This document shows positions 1-5,009 of a DNA stretch of 8,301 bases, in pieces (position 1 is the first letter of the stretch; the number at the start of each line of letters is the position of its first letter). The position numbers and the translations under genes are program-made. The notes beneath the pieces were generated by a model. That model worked only from the letters and a program-made list of their open reading frames with translations. It did no database searches and had not been told where the DNA came from. The DNA comes from Candidatus Hydrogenedentota bacterium (GTDB lineage Bacteria; Spirochaetota; Leptospiria; Turneriellales; J094): positions 1 through 8,301 of the forward strand of contig RFJE01000188.1 of assembly GCA_003695005.1 (NCBI GenBank). The letters run 5' to 3'.

Positions 1-147
1 AACTCACACTTCCTATCACAATACTACTTTCTGACAAGCAACCTCTACGTAAAGCAAAAACGTGGCAAATTTAGTTTTTTCAACGTTTTACAGGGAAAGA
101 TTAAGCGCTTAGCTTTTGACAAGGGACAAAAATTGCTTTACGGATAA
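1..147 (+). CDS. Possible 3' end of an upstream gene (partial)
   Basis: The first reading frame is open from the left edge to a TAA at 145-147, giving 48 codons rich in aromatic and basic residues and ending in KGQKLLYG. The other two forward frames close early, and the reverse strand has no plausible start here. I do not recognise the product. An open stretch of this length in AT-rich DNA can arise by chance, so this is only a candidate C-terminus. If real, the gene ends 24 bases before the next start and the microcompartment operon may begin further upstream than this window shows. Confidence 0.35.
   Translation, partial: NSHFLSQYYFLTSNLYVKQKRGKFSFFNVLQGKIKRLAFDKGQKLLYG
102..111. promoter_or_regulatory. 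Perfect 10-bp palindrome, possible operator
   Basis: TAAGCGCTTA is perfectly self-complementary. Its core AAGCGCTT, with a central CG, resembles operators of LacI/CcpA-family regulators (the cre-type core). It lies 60 bases before the first complete gene and four bases upstream of a TTGACA hexamer at 116-121. The function is inferred. If the open frame over 1-147 is a real gene, the site lies in coding sequence and the case weakens. Confidence 0.25.
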
Positions 148-152
148 AGCAA
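133..152. repeat. Inverted repeat TTGCTTTA-N4-TAAAGCAA, with a third copy upstream
   Basis: The arms at 133-140 and 145-152 are perfectly complementary over 8 bp around a CGGA loop. The half-site TAAAGCAA also occurs at 50-57. The repeat lies 19 bases before the ATG at 172. It could be an operator or a hairpin in the 5' leader. No T-run follows, so it is not a standard intrinsic terminator. The right arm overlaps the TAA that closes the frame from position 1. Confidence 0.35.
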
Positions 153-171
153 GTCTACTTACATCGCACTT

Positions 172-936
172 ATGAACTTAACACAAGAACAAATTGCCGA
201 AGTGCAAAAGATGCTAAAGCTTAAAAAAATGTATGAAGGTATTTTACGCACATCAAGAAATCCCGAACAAATCCAAAGAGCTCGGATCGATTTAAAAAAA
301 GTTCTCGATCGCATTGATATGCTCTGTCCCGATGGAGTGCCCCCGGAAATTGAAAATCCAAATTTAGCAAGCCAAAATACACCGCAAAAACAGTATGAAA
401 TATTAGATCAATTTGAAGTTACAAAAGCATCCCCGCATTGTGAAGATGAAAATATCAATATTGCCAATACGGTTATCCATGTGTGGGAAGAAGAGTTTAT
501 GCCGGCTTTGTCCGAATCCAAAGTAAAGTTAGATTATTCTAACTCTACGGAGCGAGATTCTCACTATGCGCTTTTAGAGAATTTAAAGCGACAGCTTAAA
601 ATTTTAACAGATGCCATTGAAGATTATGCGAATACAGAGCGAGAAGACTTAAAATTGCAGCTACGAGATATTCGAGATAGACACATGCGGCACTTTTTAC
701 ATGAAACAGGGGTTTTCTTAAAAAAAGTTCATGACTTTTGGAAAAAGATTCTAGAAGATATTCGTTCGGGTGGCATGGCTTGCATGAACCAGGATGAAAT
801 TATTCACATGAAAGGCCAATTTGATGCCAAAAGCTTTTTAGACGGCGTGGTTGTCTCTAAAGCCATTGAAACCGCAGTTAAGTTTTTAGACGAAGCCATT
901 GATGCTTTAAACTTACCCGATCTTCCTAAAGGCTAA
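172..936 (+). CDS. Helical protein of unknown function at the head of the BMC operon
   Basis: This 254-residue protein matches no family I recognise. It looks almost entirely helical. An amphipathic N-terminal stretch (about 3-27) resembles a cargo-targeting helix. A second charged helix spans about 31-51, followed by a Pro/Asn-rich linker (about 53-72). Long charged, heptad-like segments at about 127-197 suggest a coiled coil or helical bundle, and a last amphipathic helix (about 228-246) ends in NLPDLPKG. There is no signal peptide and no membrane segment. Its stop is separated from the BMC-P1 start by one base, so co-expression with the shell is very likely. It could be a scaffold, a shell-associated assembly factor or a cargo adaptor; none is shown. 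ATG 172 is the first in-frame start after a TAA at 145 but has no clear ribosome binding site, so the start is moderately certain. Confidence 0.8.
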   Translation: MNLTQEQIAEVQKMLKLKKMYEGILRTSRNPEQIQRARIDLKKVLDRIDMLCPDGVPPEIENPNLASQNTPQKQYEILDQFEVTKASPHCEDENINIANTVIHVWEEEFMPALSESKVKLDYSNSTERDSHYALLENLKRQLKILTDAIEDYANTEREDLKLQLRDIRDRHMRHFLHETGVFLKKVHDFWKKILEDIRSGGMACMNQDEIIHMKGQFDAKSFLDGVVVSKAIETAVKFLDEAIDALNLPDLPKG

Positions 937-937
937 A

Positions 938-1207
938 ATGAAACTAGCACGAGTGATTGGATCTGTCGTATCCACGGTAAAACATGAAGTTTTAAACGCG
1001 CATAAACTTTTAATTATAAAACCAATCGATATAAAAACAGGAAAACTGGCTTCCCCTGTGATTGGTATTGATACCGTCCAAGCCGGCCCGGGAGATCTTG
1101 TTCTTTATATTGACGAAGGAAATTCAGCAAGACAGATACTAAATGTAGAAACTGCCCCTGTCCGCACGGTCATTATGGCCATAGTGGATGAAGTTGAGTT
1201 GAAGTAA
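938..1207 (+). CDS. BMC-P shell vertex protein 1 (EutN/CcmL family)
   Basis: This 89-residue protein is a typical BMC-P. Such proteins form pentamers that cap the vertices of the icosahedral microcompartment shell. Family hallmarks are the N-terminal strand with GSVVST (8-13), the Lys-Leu-Leu strand at 23-25, the AGPGD turn (49-53), NSAR (62-65) and the C-terminal IVDEVE strand. Its length matches the family. It starts one base after the preceding stop and ends two bases before the isomerase start, so translation is probably coupled across all three. It has no C-terminal extension, unlike the BMC-P genes at 3626 and 3939. Confidence 0.95.
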   Translation: MKLARVIGSVVSTVKHEVLNAHKLLIIKPIDIKTGKLASPVIGIDTVQAGPGDLVLYIDEGNSARQILNVETAPVRTVIMAIVDEVELK

Positions 1208-1209
1208 CC

Positions 1210-1737
1210 ATGAACGAACAAGAAATTCGCAAAATTGTAGAGAAAGCTGTTGAAAAACTTTTAACAAATGAGGGAAAAAATAGCCAAACAGGGAAAGTAG
1301 CTATTGGAGCAGATCATGGTGGATATGAGTTAAAGGAAGCCATGCGCGAAAAACTTGCGGCTGCGGGATATACTGTTTTTGACATGGGAACTCACTCTAA
1401 AGAAAGTGTAGATTATCCCGACTATGCTGCGAAAGTAGCACGTTCTGTTCAAAAAGGAGAAGCAGACAAAGGAATTATGATTGATACTGCAGGCATTGGA
1501 TCCGCTATGGCGGCAAATAAAATCAAAGGAATTCGTGCTGCTCTTTGCTACAATGAAAAAACCGTTTTAAATTCGAGACTACATAATAATGCAAATGTCT
1601 TGACGCTCGGAGCCGCTTATCATACTACGGATGAAGCGATAAAGTTAGCCCTTTTATGGCTTAAAACCCCGTTTGAAGGTGGACGACACCAACGACGGAT
1701 CGATAAAATAATGGCATTAGAAAAGGAATCATTGTAA
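1210..1737 (+). CDS. rpiB: RpiB/LacA-type sugar-phosphate isomerase with BMC targeting peptide
   Basis: Members of this family interconvert aldose and ketose phosphates, such as ribose-5-phosphate and ribulose-5-phosphate (RpiB) or galactose- and tagatose-6-phosphate (LacAB). Residues 1-28 are an extra N-terminal segment: an amphipathic helix (about 2-18) and a polar linker, fitting a microcompartment encapsulation peptide. The catalytic domain begins at VAIGADHGG and keeps the DH pair (35-36), SVDYPDYA, His125 in SRLHNN, and Arg159 and Arg163 in GGRHQRR. At the position of the usual catalytic Cys (ILICGTG in RpiB) it has IMIDTAG, so Asp92 replaces Cys and Ala94 replaces Thr. LacA also has Asp there (VIDAYG). 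The exact substrate is therefore open: ribose-5-phosphate is the default, but another sugar phosphate is possible. The gene lies two bases after BMC-P1. Confidence 0.9.
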   Translation: MNEQEIRKIVEKAVEKLLTNEGKNSQTGKVAIGADHGGYELKEAMREKLAAAGYTVFDMGTHSKESVDYPDYAAKVARSVQKGEADKGIMIDTAGIGSAMAANKIKGIRAALCYNEKTVLNSRLHNNANVLTLGAAYHTTDEAIKLALLWLKTPFEGGRHQRRIDKIMALEKESL

Positions 1738-1752
1738 AGGATTGAGAGAAAG

Positions 1753-2631
1753 ATGGATAAGCAAACACTCATCGATACCATTACCAAGCAAGTGATGGCT
1801 CGCTTGAACCAACCCGGCAGTCATAGCCAAGGTGTAAAAACTTCGAGTTGCAATTGTGAGTGCCATGGAAATTGGGATGGCGTTGGTAACATTGCCGATA
1901 TGTTAGAAGCAGGCGCAGGTCGTGTCTCGACTATTGCACCATTAGGGAGTTGTCCCGATCCAGCTCTTGCTCGTTTTATTGATCATACTTTATTAAAGCC
2001 GGAAGCAACACAAGCAGATATTGAAAAGCTGTGTCAGGAAGCGGCAGAAAATTGCTTTATGAGTGTTTGTGTCAATCCCTATTGGGTAAGAACTGCTTCG
2101 AAACTTTTGCGTGGTACTGGCGTTAAAGTTTGCACTGTTGTTGGTTTTCCTTTAGGAGCCACACCTTCTCGTGTAAAGGAGCTGGAAACACGCATTGCGA
2201 TTGATGATGGGGCACGAGAAATTGACATGGTAATTAATATTGGGGCTTTAAAATCCGGTTTGTATAAAGAAGTAGAAAATGATATTCGTGCTGTTGTGCG
2301 AGCAACCCGAGGAACGGTTCTTTCAAAAGTTATTTTAGAAACTTGCCTCTTAACAAAAGAAGAAATTGTTACCGCTTGTAAACTTTCTGAAAAAGCAGGT
2401 GCTAATTTTGTAAAAACAAGTACGGGTTTTTCAAAAGGCGGAGCTAAAATCGAGGATATTCGCTTAATGAGGCAAACAGTCGGCGATGCCATGGGAGTCA
2501 AAGCTTCCGGTGGTATTCGCGATCATGAAACGGCTTTAAATATGCTGATGGCAGGAGCATCTCGGATTGGAGCAAGCGCGTCGGTTGCTATTGTCAGTTG
2601 TGCACAACCTGCCGGAGGCGGAAAGTATTAA
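1753..2631 (+). CDS. deoC: Deoxyribose-5-phosphate aldolase with BMC targeting peptide
   Basis: This class I aldolase reversibly splits 2-deoxy-D-ribose-5-phosphate into acetaldehyde and glyceraldehyde-3-phosphate, and is the likely signature enzyme of the compartment. The conserved catalytic set is present: Asp158 in EIDMVINIG, the Schiff-base Lys221 in FVKTSTGF and Lys250 in GVKASGGIR. At 292 residues it is longer than the usual 220-260 because of an N-terminal extension of about 70 residues. This comprises an amphipathic helix (about 2-18, encapsulation-peptide-like), a polar linker, a Cys-rich CNCECH motif (33-38) and a Gly-rich segment; the barrel starts near [10 protein letters not shown] (73-82). 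The start is preceded by a purine-rich stretch (AAAGG at 1736-1740 and GAGAGAAAG at 1744-1752). Volatile, toxic acetaldehyde as product explains the enclosure in a shell. Confidence 0.96.
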   Translation: MDKQTLIDTITKQVMARLNQPGSHSQGVKTSSCNCECHGNWDGVGNIADMLEAGAGRVSTIAPLGSCPDPALARFIDHTLLKPEATQADIEKLCQEAAENCFMSVCVNPYWVRTASKLLRGTGVKVCTVVGFPLGATPSRVKELETRIAIDDGAREIDMVINIGALKSGLYKEVENDIRAVVRATRGTVLSKVILETCLLTKEEIVTACKLSEKAGANFVKTSTGFSKGGAKIEDIRLMRQTVGDAMGVKASGGIRDHETALNMLMAGASRIGASASVAIVSCAQPAGGGKY

Positions 2632-2665
2632 CATGTTTGTGCAAATGTACAAGCAAAGCAAAGAT

Positions 2666-2673
2666 AAGGAGGA
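2666..2673 (+). promoter_or_regulatory. Near-perfect ribosome binding site of the BMC-H gene
   Basis: AAGGAGGA lies nine bases before the ATG at 2683, in a 51-base gap. It is the strongest Shine-Dalgarno sequence in the window; most other genes here rely on short sites or coupling. This fits BMC-H being the most abundant shell component. It also shows that the host uses standard anti-Shine-Dalgarno initiation. Confidence 0.85.
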
Positions 2674-2682
2674 AAGAAAAAG

Positions 2683-2985
2683 ATGCAAGAATCACATGAA
2701 GCATTAGGCATGATTGAAACACGAGGTTTTGCTGCTATGGTTGAGGCAGCAGATGCGATGGTAAAAGCGGCTAAAGTAGATTTAGTTGGCTATGAAAAAA
2801 TTGGTGGTGGTTATGTAACAGCCATTGTTCGAGGAGATGTGGCTGCTGTTCGAGCTGCTACAGATGCAGGTAGTGCGGCTGCAGCAAGAATTGGCGAACT
2901 TGTTACTGTGCACATTATACCACGTCCACATGCTGCTGTCGATGCTGCTTTACCATTAGGTCGTCAGGGAAAAGGGAAAAAATAA
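2683..2985 (+). CDS. BMC-H hexameric shell protein
   Basis: This 100-residue single-domain protein belongs to the PduA/CcmK/EutM family (Pfam 00936), whose hexamers tile the shell facets and provide small central pores. It shows [11 protein letters not shown] (6-16), the edge Lys28 in VKAAKV, the pore loop KIGGG (39-43; PduA has KIGSG), [10 protein letters not shown] and the PRPH motif (79-82) before the C-terminal helix. The short basic tail GRQGKGKK resembles tails of other BMC-H proteins. It is the only BMC-H in the window, so it must form most of the facets unless further paralogues lie outside. The all-Gly pore loop suggests a pore lined by backbone groups, suited to small polar or anionic substrates; this is inference. 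Confidence 0.97.
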   Translation: MQESHEALGMIETRGFAAMVEAADAMVKAAKVDLVGYEKIGGGYVTAIVRGDVAAVRAATDAGSAAAARIGELVTVHIIPRPHAAVDAALPLGRQGKGKK

Positions 2986-2993
2986 TTCCCTGA
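2964..2993 (+). repeat. Inverted repeat across the BMC-H stop codon
   Basis: TCAGGGAA (2964-2971) and TTCCCTGA (2986-2993) are perfectly complementary over 8 bp, with a 14-base loop containing the TAA. No T-run follows, so it is unlikely to terminate transcription. TTCCC at 2986-2990 could pair instead with GGGAA at 2997-3001, or with GGGAA at 3010-3014, which overlaps the BMC-T ribosome binding site. It may stabilise the abundant BMC-H message or tune BMC-T translation. Confidence 0.4.
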
Positions 2994-3017
2994 AATGGGA
3001 AAACACAAGGGGAAACT

Positions 3018-3626
3018 ATGAGCTTTGAGTTAAGAACATATAGTTTCATTGACCAAATGCAGCCGCAGTTAGCGCAGTACATTGCAAAAGATAATAAAGT
3101 ATTTGACCCTAGTGAGTATGATAGTTGTTTATTTTTAGAAATTCATCCGGCAATGGAAATTCACCGAATGGTAGATTTAGCCTTAAAAGCAACTCGCGTA
3201 CGACTAGGCGTCATTATTACCGAGCGTCGCTTTGGTCAATTGGAAGTGCATCATCCGGATCAGGGAGAAGTACGCGAAGCAGGGCGTGCCATTTTAGAAG
3301 CCACCGGTTTAAAAGAGGATGATAGGGTTCGGTGTAAACTCACCACTAACATGGTACTTCGCAGTATCGAGCGAGATCATGGGATTGCTTTTACAGGTCT
3401 TGGTAAGGGTAATATGATTGTAGCCGGAGATTCTGTGTTAATTATGGAGTGCGAGCCGGCAGCCTACATGGCATATATTACAAATGAAGCTTTAAAAGCA
3501 GCGAATGTAAAACTCAATTTAGTTACGACATGGGGTGCAACGGGTAGGATGATTCTAGGCGGAACAGAAGCGGAAATTGATGCCGCTGCCGAAGCTGCCC
3601 GTGCTGCTGCAAAAGAGGTAGGTTAA
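3018..3626 (+). CDS. BMC-T trimeric shell protein, permuted double-stacking type (CsoS1D/CcmP-like)
   Basis: This 202-residue protein has two tandem BMC domains (about 1-98 and 99-202) and forms pseudohexameric trimers in the shell facets. The opening ELRTYSFIDQMQPQ and the segment DLALKATRVRLG resemble the circularly permuted CsoS1D/CcmP group rather than PduT or EutL. In that group two trimers stack face to face and form a gated, larger central pore that can admit cofactors and bigger metabolites. The Glu69-Arg70 pair in ITERRFG sits where CsoS1D has its pore-gating Glu-Arg. The second domain ends with an Ala-rich helix (about 184-200). A ribosome binding site AAGGGG (3007-3012) precedes the start. 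It is a good candidate for passage of CoA, NAD+ or sugar phosphates. The subtype call is from sequence resemblance only. Confidence 0.92.
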   Translation: MSFELRTYSFIDQMQPQLAQYIAKDNKVFDPSEYDSCLFLEIHPAMEIHRMVDLALKATRVRLGVIITERRFGQLEVHHPDQGEVREAGRAILEATGLKEDDRVRCKLTTNMVLRSIERDHGIAFTGLGKGNMIVAGDSVLIMECEPAAYMAYITNEALKAANVKLNLVTTWGATGRMILGGTEAEIDAAAEAARAAAKEVG

Positions 3627-3937
3627 TGTTACTGTGTCGGGTGCTTGGAACTGTGGTGTCCAATCACAAAGAACCGGCCACGGAAAATATTAAGTTTTTG
3701 CTTACCGAAATTTTAGATGGTGAGAATTTAAAGCCAACAGGAAATACACTCGTTGCGATGGATTCGGTAGGAGCAGGCATTGGCGAAGTCGTTATGGTGG
3801 TGCAAGGATCTTCTGCCCGCATGACAGAAACCACAGAAGGTAAACCTGCCGATGCAACCATCATGGCCATTGTAGAGCAAGTAGAGGTAGGTGGTCAATT
3901 TATTTACGAGAAACATAAAGAAGCCATTACAAATTAA
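3626..3937 (+). CDS. BMC-P shell vertex protein 2
   Basis: This 103-residue BMC-P has classic family signatures: GTVVSNHK (8-15), MDSVGAGIGE (45-54), QGSSAR (60-65) and IMAIVEQVEV. Its start overlaps the BMC-T stop by one base (TAATG), so translation is coupled. After the core it carries a C-terminal tail (about 89-103, GGQFIYEKHKEAITN). A similar tail, EGKILYQKKEV, ends the next gene, suggesting the pair arose by tandem duplication. The tail may lie on one face of the pentamer. Confidence 0.95.
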   Translation: MLLCRVLGTVVSNHKEPATENIKFLLTEILDGENLKPTGNTLVAMDSVGAGIGEVVMVVQGSSARMTETTEGKPADATIMAIVEQVEVGGQFIYEKHKEAITN

Positions 3938-3938
3938 A

Positions 3939-4235
3939 ATGAAATTTGCAAATGTCATAGGAACCGTTGTGCTTACAAAAACTCATGATCGCCTGCCGGA
4001 AGGTTCTATGCGCCTTGTGCAGCCGACGGATACATCCGGGAAAAAGAAAGGCATTGCCATCGTGGCTTATGATTTACTTGGATCGAGTCCGGGAGAAAAG
4101 GTAATTATCGCACAAGGTTCAAGTTGTCGGCAGGGTCCGCAACTGAACACATCACCGGTGGATGCGATTATTGCTGGTATTGTAGATACAATTGAGCAAG
4201 AAGGAAAAATCCTGTATCAAAAAAAAGAGGTTTAA
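3939..4235 (+). CDS. BMC-P shell vertex protein 3
   Basis: This 98-residue BMC-P has VIGTVVLTKTH (6-16), AYDLLGSSPGE (43-53), QGSSCR (59-64, Cys63 where the family usually has Ala) and AGIVDTIEQ. I chose ATG 3939, one base after the previous stop, because MKFANVIGTVV is the family's normal N-terminus. An in-frame ATG at 3891 would add 16 unrelated residues and overlap the previous gene. The last codons contain an A8 tract (4219-4226) in CAA AAA AAA GAG GTT TAA. Dropping one A would read past the stop and in frame into the following triosephosphate isomerase. The ribosome binding site for that gene also lies within this 3' end. Confidence 0.95.
   Translation: MKFANVIGTVVLTKTHDRLPEGSMRLVQPTDTSGKKKGIAIVAYDLLGSSPGEKVIIAQGSSCRQGPQLNTSPVDAIIAGIVDTIEQEGKILYQKKEV
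4219..4226 (+). other. A8 homopolymer at the BMC-P3/TIM junction, potential slippage site
   Basis: Eight consecutive A residues lie just before the BMC-P3 stop. Losing one A in the transcript, or a +1 ribosomal shift, changes the end from QKKEV-stop to QKKRFK followed directly by the triosephosphate isomerase sequence, with no stop between. The geometry is read from the sequence; that slippage occurs is untested. Confidence 0.3.
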
Positions 4236-4236
4236 A

Positions 4237-4998
4237 ATGAGAAGGTTTATTTCAGCCGGAAATTGGAAATTAAATAAAAGTCCGCAAGAGGCAAAAGAAT
4301 TTTTGCAAGAACTGATTCCGGAGGTAGCTAATATCGAAAAAGTCGAAATCATAGTAGCCCCCCCTACCCTGTCTGTAATGGCAGCAAGAGAAGTTACACA
4401 AAATACAAATATACAAGTGGCCGCTCAAAATTGTTATAGTAAAGACAGTGGTGCTTATACTGGCGAAACTTCCCCCCTTCATTTAGCACAGTCGGGAATT
4501 ACACATGTAATTATAGGCCATAGTGAAAGAAGGGATATTTTTTACGAAACCGATCGAGATGTAAATGCTAAAATTAAAGCAGCTCTTTCTCACGGTCTTA
4601 TTCCGATTGTTTGCATTGGTGAGCATTTAGACGAACGAGATGCCGGAAAAGTAGAAGAAGTTTTAGAAAGGCAAATTACATTTGGTCTGGAAGGGATTGA
4701 TATTACCGAAAAACTCATTTTAGCGTATGAGCCTGTCTGGGCCATTGGTACCGGCAAAACAGCAAGCAAAGAAGATGCACAGGCAGCTCATCAATTTATC
4801 CGGTCTGTTATTAGGAATATGTTTTCTAGTGAGATAGCAGAAAAAATTCGGATTTTATATGGAGGGTCAGTAAAGCCGGAAAATATTGAAGGGCTCATTT
4901 CCATGCCCGATGTGGATGGTGCCTTAATTGGAGGAGCTTCTTTAAAAGTAGATTCTTTTTCCGCAATTACAAGATCAATTGAAAATGCAATGAGTTAA
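4237..4998 (+). CDS. tpiA: Triosephosphate isomerase
   Basis: This 253-residue enzyme interconverts glyceraldehyde-3-phosphate and dihydroxyacetone phosphate. All key residues are present: Asn9 and Lys11 in AGNWKLN, His94 in IIGHSERR, Glu164 in the AYEPVWAIGTGKTA flexible loop, and the phosphate-binding ILYGGSVKPEN (205-215) and GALIGGASL. Length is normal, with no N- or C-terminal extension and so no visible targeting peptide. ATG 4237 is preferred because it gives the usual distance to GNWK and has AGAGG (4226-4230) six bases upstream. The frame is open upstream to an ATG at 4192 inside BMC-P3, which would add 15 basic residues. Its place between shell genes and the aldehyde dehydrogenase suggests it consumes the triose phosphate made by DeoC. 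Whether it works inside or outside the shell is not shown, and it might also be the cell's only glycolytic copy. Confidence 0.97.
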   Translation: MRRFISAGNWKLNKSPQEAKEFLQELIPEVANIEKVEIIVAPPTLSVMAAREVTQNTNIQVAAQNCYSKDSGAYTGETSPLHLAQSGITHVIIGHSERRDIFYETDRDVNAKIKAALSHGLIPIVCIGEHLDERDAGKVEEVLERQITFGLEGIDITEKLILAYEPVWAIGTGKTASKEDAQAAHQFIRSVIRNMFSSEIAEKIRILYGGSVKPENIEGLISMPDVDGALIGGASLKVDSFSAITRSIENAMS

Positions 4999-5009
4999 AT
5001 GGAGATAAT

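Noticed and set aside
57..89. 7-bp inverted repeat AAAACGT/ACGTTTT
   Set aside because: The 19-base loop, AT-rich arms and lack of a following T-run make it weak; likely chance in AT-rich sequence.
116..121. TTGACA resembling a -35 box
   Set aside because: No convincing -10 hexamer at 16-19 bases; the best, GATAAA at 143-148, is 21 bases away and lies in the inverted repeat. It is also inside a possible coding frame.
2079..2501. 140-codon reverse-strand open frame
   Set aside because: It lies wholly antisense to deoC and has no recognisable features; the other reverse frames within genes are equally explained as shadows.
2637..2652. Short hairpin TTGTGC/GTACAA between deoC and BMC-H
   Set aside because: Only six pairs including a G-U, and no T-run; too weak to call a terminator or regulator.
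3891..3938. Upstream ATG that would lengthen BMC-P3 by 16 residues
   Set aside because: The extension overlaps BMC-P2, is not BMC-P-like, and ATG 3939 gives the normal family N-terminus.
4192..4236. Upstream ATG that would lengthen triosephosphate isomerase by 15 residues
   Set aside because: ATG 4237 has a well-spaced AGAGG and gives the standard N-terminus; the open overlap is kept only as part of the slippage finding.
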